A DNA stretch of 5,288 nt from Pseudomonadota bacterium (GTDB lineage Bacteria > Desulfobacterota > Desulfobacteria > Desulfobacterales > RPRI01), in NCBI GenBank assembly GCA_018819005.1, contig JAHJQU010000508.1:1-5288 (forward strand). The letters are read 5' to 3'. The notes below the pieces were generated by a model, which saw only the letters and a list, made by a program, of their open reading frames with translations, was not told the origin of the DNA and did no database searches. The position numbers and the translations under genes are program-made. Shown in pieces: positions 1 to 5,180 of the stretch (its first letter is position 1; every line of letters begins with the position of its first letter).

Positions 1-153
1 ATTGCCGGTCGCAAAAAGCCCTCTCACAAGCACGTTAAACTCATCTTCTGTCGTATTGTGTTCGGTACGAATCCGCCAGTCCCTGACGAGATGACTGCCG
101 TCGTAGATCCCCATTACAATGTTCGTATTTCCAACGTCAATTACAAGCAGCAT
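1..153 (-). CDS. coaX: Type III pantothenate kinase, N-terminal part (cut by window start)
   Basis: This is the first 51 codons of a gene that runs off the left edge of the window. It starts with ATG at 153 and reads MLLVIDVGNTNIVMGIYDG at its N-terminus. The DVGNTN motif at residues 6-11 is the phosphate-binding signature of the ASKHA-fold type III pantothenate kinases, with Asp6 the expected catalytic/metal-associated acid. The following RIRTEHNTTEDEF stretch also matches the family. CoaX is a cytoplasmic enzyme that phosphorylates pantothenate with ATP, the first step of coenzyme A synthesis; the family typically needs a monovalent cation and is not feedback-inhibited by CoA. A weak purine-rich ribosome site (AGAGA, about 10 nt upstream) precedes the ATG. 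The gene lies downstream of folP after a 175-bp repeat-rich gap. Identification is firm from the N-terminus; integrity of the rest cannot be judged. Confidence 0.93.
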   Translation of the reverse strand, partial: MLLVIDVGNTNIVMGIYDGSHLVRDWRIRTEHNTTEDEFNVLVRGLFATGN

Positions 154-328
154 GTTTTTAATCTCTTTGGTTTCTGGTCTCTGGTTTCTGGTCTCTGGTT
201 CGAAAAGCCGAACTTCGTACTTAGAATATCGAATTTCGTTGATCATCGTTCGTGGTTCGTTGATCCGCCAATCTGTCTGGCGGATTCACTATTCTCTGAT
301 CCCTGGCCCCTGATCCCTGATATTTGCC
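154..328. repeat. Non-coding spacer of short tandem 'word' repeats between folP and coaX
   Basis: I see no gene here; open frames across it look like repeats translated by chance. It is a mosaic of small repeat blocks. Positions 169-200 hold a 14-bp unit (GGTTTCTGGTCTCT) in two exact copies plus a stub. The 10-mer TTCGTTGATC occurs at 235-244 and 256-265. An 8-bp hairpin sits at 263-285. Positions 296-319 hold CTGATCCCTG twice, again 14 bp apart. On the folP/coaX coding strand the words become CCAGAGACCAGAAA-like and CAGGGATCAGGGGC-like, purine-rich and poor in T. No canonical terminator (GC stem followed by a T run) is evident, so read-through from folP into coaX is possible. Confidence 0.8.
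263..285. repeat. Small REP-like hairpin
   Basis: ATCCGCCA at 263-270 and TGGCGGAT at 278-285 form a perfect 8-bp inverted repeat around a 7-nt loop. There is no T run on either side, so it does not look like an intrinsic terminator. It could act as an mRNA-stabilising or REP-type element between folP and coaX; that role is inference. Confidence 0.6.
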
Positions 329-1195
329 TCAAGCATTCCTCATGGCATCAATAATTTTTAAGGTTGAAACCGTATTTGCGACATCATGCACCCTTACTAT
401 ATGTGCGCCTGCTAAAACGGCGGCAGCAACAGCCGCCTGGGTTCCGGTCTCAACAGCAGGATCACGGGGTTTCGGTTCATCTCCGGCTTTGCTTTTCAGG
501 ATTTTTCTTATAAAGGCTTTGCGTGAAGGGCCTATAAGTAACGGAACATCAAGATCATTAAATTTGTCGATATGTCTGATTAAGAGAAGGTTATGTTCAA
601 TTGTTTTCCCGAATCCGACTCCTGGATCAACGATGATTTTTGATCTCTCTATTCCTCTTTCAACAGCCCTGTTAACGGCATCAAGAAGGAACTCTCTTAT
701 ATCTGAGAAAAGATCATCATATTCCGGAGATATCTGCATGTCTTTCGGCGTTCCTTTCATATGCATCAAAATAACAGGAACACCGTATTTAACCGCGACA
801 TCAGGCAGATCATCATCAAACCGGAACGCGCTTGTGTCATTAATTATAGAAGCGCCCGCTTCAATGGCATGCCTTGCGACAAGAGCTTTGGTGGTATCGA
901 TGGAGATAGGAATTGAAACTCGTTCGGAAAGCTTTTCTATGACAGGAACAACTCGCCTGATTTCTTCTTCTGCGGATACTTCTTCGGAAAACGGACGGGT
1001 AGATTCTCCGCCTATGTCAAGGATGTCCGCGCCGTCCTCCGCCAGCTTTTGGCCCTGATCCGCTGCTGCGTCAGGGTCAAAAAAAAAGCCTCCGTCTGAA
1101 AATGAATCCGGAGTTACATTTACTATGCCCATTATCCGGGTTTTATTCCCCAGTTCAAGTCTGTATGGACCCCACTCTATTATGTATGATTTCAT
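329..1195 (-). CDS. folP: Dihydropteroate synthase
   Basis: FolP condenses 6-hydroxymethyl-7,8-dihydropterin diphosphate with p-aminobenzoate to give 7,8-dihydropteroate in folate synthesis; it is the sulfonamide target. It is a cytoplasmic TIM-barrel enzyme. Numbering from the ATG at 1195 (288 aa, normal length), every family motif is present in order: IMGIVNVTPDSFSDGG (21-36, Asn26 binding metal/diphosphate), DIGGESTRP (60-68), the SIDTTK segment with Asp100, IND with Asn119, the VILMHMKGTP strand (141-150), IVDPGVGFGKT with Asp190, LLIGPSRKAF with Lys226, and RVHDV with Arg268 and His270. Nothing is missing, so it should be active. The stop is TGA. An in-frame GTG at 1204 would add three residues. 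Neither start has a convincing Shine-Dalgarno site, because the upstream DNA is a repeat element ending at 1209. I prefer ATG on codon grounds only. It lies 3' of ftsH and 5' of coaX. Confidence 0.96.
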   Translation of the reverse strand: MKSYIIEWGPYRLELGNKTRIMGIVNVTPDSFSDGGFFFDPDAAADQGQKLAEDGADILDIGGESTRPFSEEVSAEEEIRRVVPVIEKLSERVSIPISIDTTKALVARHAIEAGASIINDTSAFRFDDDLPDVAVKYGVPVILMHMKGTPKDMQISPEYDDLFSDIREFLLDAVNRAVERGIERSKIIVDPGVGFGKTIEHNLLLIRHIDKFNDLDVPLLIGPSRKAFIRKILKSKAGDEPKPRDPAVETGTQAAVAAAVLAGAHIVRVHDVANTVSTLKIIDAMRNA

Positions 1196-1208
1196 CACAA
1201 ACACTTTT

Positions 1209-1260
1209 GACGGCTTCGTAAAAAGTTATTCTCACACAAAGACCACGGAGAACACAAAGA
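1209..1260 (-). repeat. 52-bp repeat copy, inverted relative to the copy at 3259-3310
   Basis: Read on the minus strand this segment matches 3259-3310 at 48 of 52 positions by my hand alignment, without gaps. It ends in the ACTTTTTACGAAGCCGTC terminus shared by all three repeat elements in this window. It lies in the gap between ftsH and folP, with its outer end only 5 nt from the GTG and 14 nt from the ATG candidate start of folP. Together with the copy upstream of ftsH it brackets ftsH in inverted orientation. The inner part carries CACAAAGA-type words that also recur in mirrored form at about 1284-1314. Confidence 0.85.
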
Positions 1261-1314
1261 TAAACCTGAATGTTTTCAATAGGTCTTTCTTAGTGCCTTT
1301 GTGCCTTCGTGTGA
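1232..1314 (-). repeat. Imperfect long hairpin in the ftsH-folP gap
   Basis: TCACACAAAG at 1232-1241 pairs with CTTCGTGTGA at 1305-1314. The one mismatch becomes a G-U pair in the minus-strand transcript, giving a continuous 10-bp stem. Further weaker matches lie inside (AAAGA at about 1256-1260 against TCTTT at 1284-1288). In the ftsH-to-folP transcript this would fold downstream of the ftsH stop. The nearest T run (TTTTT, complement of 1220-1224) is several bases past the stem, so it is not a textbook terminator, though partial termination or 3'-end protection is possible. Confidence 0.5.
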
Positions 1315-1333
1315 AAAATTATTGCCGCCTCTA

Positions 1334-3160
1334 TTATGCATCCCCGGCATTGTTGGCCGACAGCACGGCATCCGGCTTCATTGAAAAGATCAGTTCATCA
1401 AGTTCCTTACCCATAACAGTCTCTTTTTCAAGAAGCAACTCCGCTAACTTGTGCAGAACATCCAGGTTTTCACCGAGGATCTTTCTAGCAGTATCGTGTG
1501 ACTTTTTAATAAGAATGACTATCTCTTCATCAATCTTTCTGGCGGTATCCTCCGAATAGTCCCTGTGCTGGGAAATATCGCGACCGAGAAAGATCTGCTC
1601 TTCGTTTTTAGCATATGATAGAGGACCAAGCACTTCACTCATACCCCAGGAGCGTACCATCTGCTGGGCAAGTTCGGTAGCCTGCTTAATATCGTTTGAA
1701 GCACCTGTGCTGATTCGGTTAAAAACAATCTCTTCGGCAGCACGCCCTCCGAATGCAATTGCAAGCTGGCTTTCAAGCTGATCCTTGTATTTGAAATCCC
1801 TTTCCTCGGGCAAAAACCAGGTCGCACCTGCCGCCCTTCCTCTGGGTATAATCGTTATCTTGTTAATCGGATCGGTATCCGGCAGAAAGCGCGCTACAAG
1901 CGCATGGCCTCCTTCATGGTAAGCCGTTGTCTTCTTGTCTTCCTCTTTTATAACCTTCGATTTTCTCTCAAGCCCCATATAGACTTTGTCTTTGGCATCT
2001 TCAAAATCGGCCATTTCGACCTTATCTTTATTCCTTTTTGCGGCGTACAGCGCAGCCTCGTTAACAAGATTTTCAAGATCGGCTCCGGAAAATCCCGGGG
2101 TTCCCTTTGCAAGGATAAGAGGTGTAACATCATCTCCTATAGGTGATTTTTTCATATGTACCTGGAGAATCTTCTCGCGACCCTTTATATCGGGAAGAGA
2201 AACAACAACCTGCCGGTCGAAGCGGCCCGGGCGCAATAATGCCGGGTCAAGAACATCAGGCCTGTTTGTGGCGGAAATCAGAATAACACCTTCGTTTGAC
2301 TCGAAACCATCCATTTCAACAAGAAGCTGGTTTAAGGTCTGTTCTCTTTCATCATGCCCCCCGCCAAGACCGGCGCCGCGATGCCTGCCGACAGCATCTA
2401 TTTCATCAATGAATATTATACAGGGGGCATTCTTTTTCCCTTGAACAAAAAGATCTCTAACCCGGGACGCGCCAACACCCACAAACATTTCAACAAAATC
2501 GGATCCGCTTATGCTGAAAAACGGAACGCCTGCTTCTCCCGCAATGGCACGGGCCAAGAGTGTTTTGCCGGTCCCCGGAGGTCCCATCAGAAGCACACCT
2601 TTGGGAATGCGGCCTCCAAGACGCGTATATTTTTTGGGTTCTTTTAAAAACTCAACGATCTCACTCAGTTCTTCTTTTGCCTCTTCTATGCCCGCGACAT
2701 CTTCAAAGGTTACTTTTTCGGACTGGTCCGACATCAGCTTTGCCCGGCTTTTCCCGAAGGACATGGCCTTGCCGCCACCCGACTGCATTTGCCGCATAAA
2801 GAATATCCAAACTCCGATAAGAACAACCATGGGTAGCCATGAAACAAGCACTGACATGTACCATGGAGATTCGGCAGGCGGTTTAGCCTTTATTGATACG
2901 CCTTTTTCTCTGAGAATTTTAATAAGATCGCTGTCAGGCGGGGCATACACCCTGAAACGGCCCTTATTTATATCCGTAACAAACAATTCCTGCCCCTGGA
3001 TAACTACTTCGCTCACCTTTTCAGCGTCAACCATGGTAATAAACTCGGAGTAGCTAAGGCTGGTTTCCGCTACATGCTGCTGGTTAAAAAGATTATACAG
3101 CATTACCATCATCAGAGTTATGACTATCCATAAAGACAGGTTCTTATAAAATGGGTTCAA
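1334..3160 (-). CDS. ftsH: ATP-dependent zinc metalloprotease FtsH
   Basis: FtsH is a membrane-anchored hexameric AAA+ protease that extracts and degrades misfolded or unassembled membrane proteins and some short-lived cytosolic regulators. The 608-aa product has the full architecture. A first membrane segment lies at about 10-25 and a second at about 103-123, enclosing an external domain of about 75 residues. The AAA+ domain carries Walker A GPPGTGKT (193-200), pore loop FVGVG (226-230), Walker B CIIFIDEID (247-255) and a second region of homology with the arginine fingers in LLRPGRFDR (308-316). The peptidase domain has the zinc motif HEGGH (His415, Glu416, His419), and Asp490 in STGASND is the likely third zinc ligand. 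Length is within the usual 600-650 aa. The start is TTG, chosen because an excellent GGAGGT lies 8 nt upstream and no other start would keep the first membrane segment. Stop is TAA. It is separated from tilS by 334 bp and from folP by the inter-gene repeats, so it probably has its own promoter. Confidence 0.98.
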   Translation of the reverse strand: MNPFYKNLSLWIVITLMMVMLYNLFNQQHVAETSLSYSEFITMVDAEKVSEVVIQGQELFVTDINKGRFRVYAPPDSDLIKILREKGVSIKAKPPAESPWYMSVLVSWLPMVVLIGVWIFFMRQMQSGGGKAMSFGKSRAKLMSDQSEKVTFEDVAGIEEAKEELSEIVEFLKEPKKYTRLGGRIPKGVLLMGPPGTGKTLLARAIAGEAGVPFFSISGSDFVEMFVGVGASRVRDLFVQGKKNAPCIIFIDEIDAVGRHRGAGLGGGHDEREQTLNQLLVEMDGFESNEGVILISATNRPDVLDPALLRPGRFDRQVVVSLPDIKGREKILQVHMKKSPIGDDVTPLILAKGTPGFSGADLENLVNEAALYAAKRNKDKVEMADFEDAKDKVYMGLERKSKVIKEEDKKTTAYHEGGHALVARFLPDTDPINKITIIPRGRAAGATWFLPEERDFKYKDQLESQLAIAFGGRAAEEIVFNRISTGASNDIKQATELAQQMVRSWGMSEVLGPLSYAKNEEQIFLGRDISQHRDYSEDTARKIDEEIVILIKKSHDTARKILGENLDVLHKLAELLLEKETVMGKELDELIFSMKPDAVLSANNAGDA

Positions 3161-3168
3161 TATATTTT

Positions 3169-3174
3169 ACCTCC
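3169..3174 (-). promoter_or_regulatory. Strong ribosome binding site deciding the TTG start of ftsH
   Basis: The minus strand reads GGAGGT here, 8 nt before the TTG at 3160-3158. This near-perfect anti-16S match is what makes the unusual TTG start convincing; the flanking bases are almost all A/T, so the site should be accessible unless the dyad just upstream folds. Confidence 0.85.
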
Positions 3175-3182
3175 AAAAAATA

Positions 3183-3203
3183 TTTGTCATATGCGATGAC
3201 AAA
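3183..3203. promoter_or_regulatory. Perfect dyad just upstream of the ftsH ribosome site (possible operator or leader hairpin)
   Basis: TTTGTCAT at 3183-3190 and ATGACAAA at 3196-3203 are exact inverted copies around a 5-nt centre. The dyad ends 8 nt upstream of the GGAGGT of ftsH and overlaps the start site predicted from the weak promoter at 3208-3236. The sequence is not the CIRCE element used by HrcA. As DNA it could be an operator; as RNA it would be an AT-rich stem of 8 bp. Which protein, if any, binds it cannot be told from sequence. Confidence 0.5.
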
Positions 3204-3207
3204 AAAA

Positions 3208-3236
3208 TAAATATTCAGAAATTGACGGACTTGCAA
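3208..3236 (-). promoter_or_regulatory. Weak candidate promoter for ftsH
   Basis: On the minus strand TTGCAA (3236-3231) and TATTTA (3213-3208) are separated by 17 bp. The boxes match the sigma-70 consensus at only 4 and 3 of 6 positions, so this is tentative. If used, transcription would begin near 3201, inside the dyad at 3183-3203. The -35 box lies within the degenerate left end of a palindromic repeat. I see no clear heat-shock (sigma-32) promoter. Confidence 0.22.
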
Positions 3237-3310
3237 GAAGTAATTTTTTCACATTTTCTCTTTGTGTTCTCAGTGATCTTTGTGTGAGAGCAACTTTTTA
3301 CGAAGCCGTC
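3223..3310. repeat. Palindromic repeat element A (MITE-like, about 88 bp)
   Basis: The element runs from TGACGGACTTGCAAGAAGT on the left to ACTTTTTACGAAGCCGTC on the right. The left end is a degenerate mirror of the right end: both begin or end in GACGG/CCGTC and share AAGT/ACTT with a one-base offset. The inner right part (3259-3310) matches the inverted copy at 1209-1260 at 48 of 52 positions. It encodes no credible protein; the open frame through it is repeat-derived. It looks like a small non-autonomous element or REP-family palindrome rather than an insertion sequence. Confidence 0.6.
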
Positions 3311-3320
3311 ATTCAATAAT
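3293..3320. repeat. 28-bp direct repeat, copy 1
   Basis: This segment, ACTTTTTACGAAGCCGTC followed by ATTCAATAAT, recurs exactly at 3452-3479, 159 bp away. It is the right end of element A plus 10 bp of flank. The two copies bracket element B. Confidence 0.95.
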
Positions 3321-3469
3321 GGACTCGTAAAAAGTCGAATTCCAGACGGCAAAGAAAAAAGCTCATTATGCAAGGCGCACGAATCTTGAGGAATGAAGCG
3401 TACTTTTCGTACGCTGCAATGACAAAAGATGAAGTGCAACACAGCAGAATGACTTTTTACGAAGCCGTC
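3321..3469. mobile_element. Palindromic repeat element B (MITE-like, about 149 bp)
   Basis: The ends carry a perfect 12-bp terminal inverted repeat, TCGTAAAAAGTC at 3325-3336 and its complement at 3451-3462. Outside these lie GGAC on the left and AGCCGTC on the right. The centre is a perfect hairpin, AGCGTAC (3397-3403) and GTACGCT (3409-3415) around TTTTC, and weaker complementarity continues outward on both sides. The left arm is about 23 nt longer than the right. The 10-mer ATTCAATAAT abuts both ends (3311-3320 and 3470-3479), as a target-site duplication would. There is no transposase, so any movement would need one supplied elsewhere. It ends 25 bp from the tilS stop codon and could contribute 3'-end structure to that mRNA. 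Confidence 0.65.
3397..3415. repeat. Central hairpin of element B
   Basis: A perfect 7-bp stem (AGCGTAC/GTACGCT) with a 5-nt loop sits at the centre of the palindromic element. It is not followed by a T run on either strand, so it is better read as part of the element's fold than as a terminator. Confidence 0.7.
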
Positions 3470-3479
3470 ATTCAATAAT
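3452..3479. repeat. 28-bp direct repeat, copy 2
   Basis: Exact copy of 3293-3320. It contains the right end of element B plus the 10-mer ATTCAATAAT, and stops 15 bp short of the tilS stop codon on the opposite strand. Confidence 0.95.
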
Positions 3480-3494
3480 AACCATAATTACATA

Positions 3495-4967
3495 TTAGGC
3501 AAGAGAAAGTTCTGCCTTAAGTATTTTTCCTGTACCGGAGGTTACTTTAACGGAATCATCAATAACAAAACCTGCCAACCAGATTATTTTACCATTGCTT
3601 ATCACAACAGGAGCTTTTATACGATTTTTTCTTGGAACCTTGTTATTTATCAAATATTTTGCGATCTTCTGAGAACCTTTCATTCCAAGGGGAGTGAAGC
3701 GGTCTCCAGGAAGGTAATTTCTTATAATTACAGGAAAACTTATTTTCTCCATATCAAAAAAAGCTACTCCCTGGCCTGCATGATATATGTCGGACAGATT
3801 CATATTCGCAATTTCAGAAAAACCGATACTAAAGCCCTCTTTTTCAGCAACTATCAATCCGGGTTTATTAATAACATACTCGAAAAACGCCTTGTCATTA
3901 ACAGAACGTTTTGAAGAAAGGTTCCGGAGGTTTTTTTCCTCTTTTGAAACAGTAAGCTCTTTTCCGGTTCGGGTAATCCTTATTCTGTCGGGAAGATCAA
4001 GGCTCCAGGAATTCGAATCGGATGCAAGTTGAGCCGTTATAAGTTCAATGTGTGAATAGCTTAATCTCCTTGAATCTCCCTTGACCTTTTTAATCGCACT
4101 TCTTGTAATTCTTCTTTTTGCAGCAGGATGAAGGGCATTAATGCCGGATACGGAAAGAACGATTCTGTTATTTTCCTCAAACAGGGTGTTTTTATTCAAA
4201 ATTGGCGCCAGTTCATTTTCCATCCATTCATCTTCAGAACGCATGATCGAAGCAAGTCTGTTTATTGTCTCAACTGTTTTCGGATTGTAATTCTGCCTTA
4301 ATTCCGGAATTAGATCATGACGGATTTTGTTTCTTAAATATTTCATATCCATGTTCGATTCATCCACAACATGGGAAAGTCCCTTTGAAGATATATATTT
4401 TATTATATCAAAACGGGTTGTCTTAATAAAAGGCCGTATAATCATCAGGTTGGTTTTAAATACACCCCTTACCGGCGGAATTCCGGAAATGCCCAATGGA
4501 CCGCTTCCACGAATCAGATACATCAGGATAAGCTCTGCATTATCATCACTTGTATGCCCCAGTGCAATCTTGTTGAAACCTTCTCTTTGAGCGATATTTT
4601 CAAAAAACGCGTACCGGACGCGTCTCCCTGCTTCTTCAAGTGAAAATCCGTGCTTTTTTTTATATGCAGCTATATCCTCCTTTGCCGTATAACACGGCAG
4701 ATTCAGTTTTTCGGAAAGAGAAACTACGAAACGGGCATCAGCGTCAGATTCATTTCCACGCAGTGAATGGTTAAGATGAACAATGCCCAGCTTTATCGAA
4801 AATATCGGGGCAATCTCTTTCATTACATGGACAAGAGCAACTGAATCGGCGCCTCCCGAGACTCCGACAAGAACAGAATCCCTTTCCTGAAGCATGTTGT
4901 ATTCCGTAACAGTTTCTTCAGTTTTTTGAATCAGGCTATTTGAGGTCTTTTTTTCAAAGGTATGCAT
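3495..4967 (-). CDS. tilS: tRNA(Ile)-lysidine synthetase
   Basis: TilS uses ATP to attach lysine to C34 of the CAU-anticodon tRNA-Ile, making lysidine. This switches the tRNA from reading AUG to AUA and from methionine to isoleucine charging, and is normally essential. In the 490-aa product the PP-loop SGGADS lies at 37-42, HLNHSLRG at 64-71, GHTSDDNAE at 137-145, and the DESNMDMKYLRNKIRHDLIP segment at 202-221. These form the N-terminal adenylating domain. A middle helical region follows, and the C-terminal tRNA-binding domain carries PGDRFTPLGMKGSQK (420-434) and IDDSVKV near the end. Length and domain content match full-size TilS. I choose ATG at 4967 over an in-frame TTG at 5003: the extra residues (MTWIYLCNILEL) are unlike the family, and the TTG is the first half of a good -35 box. 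A third candidate, ATG at 4895, would leave very little before the P-loop. Stop is TAA. It diverges from the SRP RNA gene. Confidence 0.96.
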   Translation of the reverse strand: MHTFEKKTSNSLIQKTEETVTEYNMLQERDSVLVGVSGGADSVALVHVMKEIAPIFSIKLGIVHLNHSLRGNESDADARFVVSLSEKLNLPCYTAKEDIAAYKKKHGFSLEEAGRRVRYAFFENIAQREGFNKIALGHTSDDNAELILMYLIRGSGPLGISGIPPVRGVFKTNLMIIRPFIKTTRFDIIKYISSKGLSHVVDESNMDMKYLRNKIRHDLIPELRQNYNPKTVETINRLASIMRSEDEWMENELAPILNKNTLFEENNRIVLSVSGINALHPAAKRRITRSAIKKVKGDSRRLSYSHIELITAQLASDSNSWSLDLPDRIRITRTGKELTVSKEEKNLRNLSSKRSVNDKAFFEYVINKPGLIVAEKEGFSIGFSEIANMNLSDIYHAGQGVAFFDMEKISFPVIIRNYLPGDRFTPLGMKGSQKIAKYLINNKVPRKNRIKAPVVISNGKIIWLAGFVIDDSVKVTSGTGKILKAELSLA

Positions 4968-4974
4968 TAATTCC

Positions 4975-5003
4975 AAAATATTGCAGAGATATATCCAAGT
5001 CAA
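4975..5003 (-). promoter_or_regulatory. Candidate tilS promoter
   Basis: On the minus strand TTGACT (5003-4998, 5 of 6 to consensus) and TATTTT (4980-4975, 4 of 6) are spaced by exactly 17 bp. Transcription would start near 4968, directly beside the ATG at 4967, so the mRNA would have almost no leader. A weak GGA lies just before the ATG and would then be at or upstream of the 5' end. The boxes are good, but a promoter further upstream is not excluded. Confidence 0.45.
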
Positions 5004-5067
5004 CTAGTTTCCATCCGGAAATGGCAAGAAGTCGCTTCGGCGAATTGCAAAATAAAAAACTTTCTCC

Positions 5068-5095
5068 TTGATAAAAGCAGATTCATTAGTATAGT
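5068..5095 (+). promoter_or_regulatory. Candidate promoter for the SRP RNA gene
   Basis: TTGATA (5068-5073, 5 of 6) and TATAGT (5090-5095, 5 of 6) are separated by 16 bp, a good sigma-70 arrangement pointing toward ffs. The -10 box is the first of three TATAG units spaced 6 bp apart (5090, 5096, 5102), and 5096-5105 is the palindrome TATAGCTATA. Predicted start is near 5102, leaving a leader of about 54 nt before the terminal helix. That leader contains a small hairpin (AGAGGG at 5122-5127 with CCCTCT at 5141-5146). A weaker alternative is TTGTGC (5111-5116) with TTAATT (5135-5140), 18 bp apart. Confidence 0.45.
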
Positions 5096-5121
5096 TATAG
5101 CTATAGACGATTGTGCTAGGC

Positions 5122-5146
5122 AGAGGGTAAAGGCTTAATTCCCTCT
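5122..5146 (+). repeat. Small hairpin in the SRP RNA leader
   Basis: AGAGGG and CCCTCT form a perfect 6-bp stem around a 13-nt loop, followed by CAATAATTTT. It lies 9 nt before the left arm of the 25-bp terminal repeat. It may mark a processing site in an SRP RNA precursor or a weak terminator-like structure; the T tract is too short and distant for a confident terminator call. Confidence 0.35.
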
Positions 5147-5155
5147 CAATAATTT

Positions 5156-5180
5156 TCCTTAAATAACTGTTACTTGCCGG
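5156..5180. repeat. Left arm of a perfect 25-bp inverted repeat enclosing the SRP RNA
   Basis: All 25 bases from TCCTTAAATAAC to TTGCCGG are exactly complementary to 5264-5288 by base-by-base comparison. The innermost part (TTGCCGG) is the normal closing helix of the SRP RNA; the outer 18 bp extend it. The partner arm stops at the window edge, so the repeat may be longer. Confidence 0.95.

Noticed and set aside
58..354. Plus-strand open frames across the coaX-folP gap
   Set aside because: The frames translate tandem words and the antisense of coaX; the coaX reading on the minus strand explains positions 1-153 and the remainder is simple repeat.
324..1058. Plus-strand open frame of 244 codons
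   Set aside because: It lies antisense to folP, whose catalytic motifs are all intact on the minus strand; the plus frame has low-complexity Ser/Ala/Arg composition and no recognisable domain.
1232..1314. Intrinsic terminator after ftsH
   Set aside because: The stem is A/U-rich with a 60-nt loop region, and the T run is not adjacent to the stem, so it does not meet the usual terminator pattern.
1986..2444. Plus-strand open frames inside ftsH
   Set aside because: These and the other long frames opposite ftsH are antisense shadows of the AAA+ coding sequence; none has a family motif or plausible initiation site.
3183..3203. CIRCE/HrcA operator upstream of ftsH
   Set aside because: The dyad half-site is TTTGTCAT with a 5-nt centre; CIRCE has TTAGCACTC half-sites with a 9-nt centre.
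3215..3475. Minus-strand open frame of 86 codons between tilS and ftsH
   Set aside because: It runs through both palindromic repeat elements, and its protein repeats the phrase NDGFVKS because the repeat termini recur. It has no domain and no good ribosome site, so it is repeat DNA read by chance.
3223..3479. CRISPR array
   Set aside because: There are only two exact 28-bp repeats, 159 bp apart, with a palindromic element between them and no unit-sized spacers or cas genes.
5101..5155. tRNA gene upstream of the SRP RNA
   Set aside because: A GAGGG/CCCTC hairpin is present, but there is no acceptor stem, no TTCGA T-loop signature and no anticodon arm.
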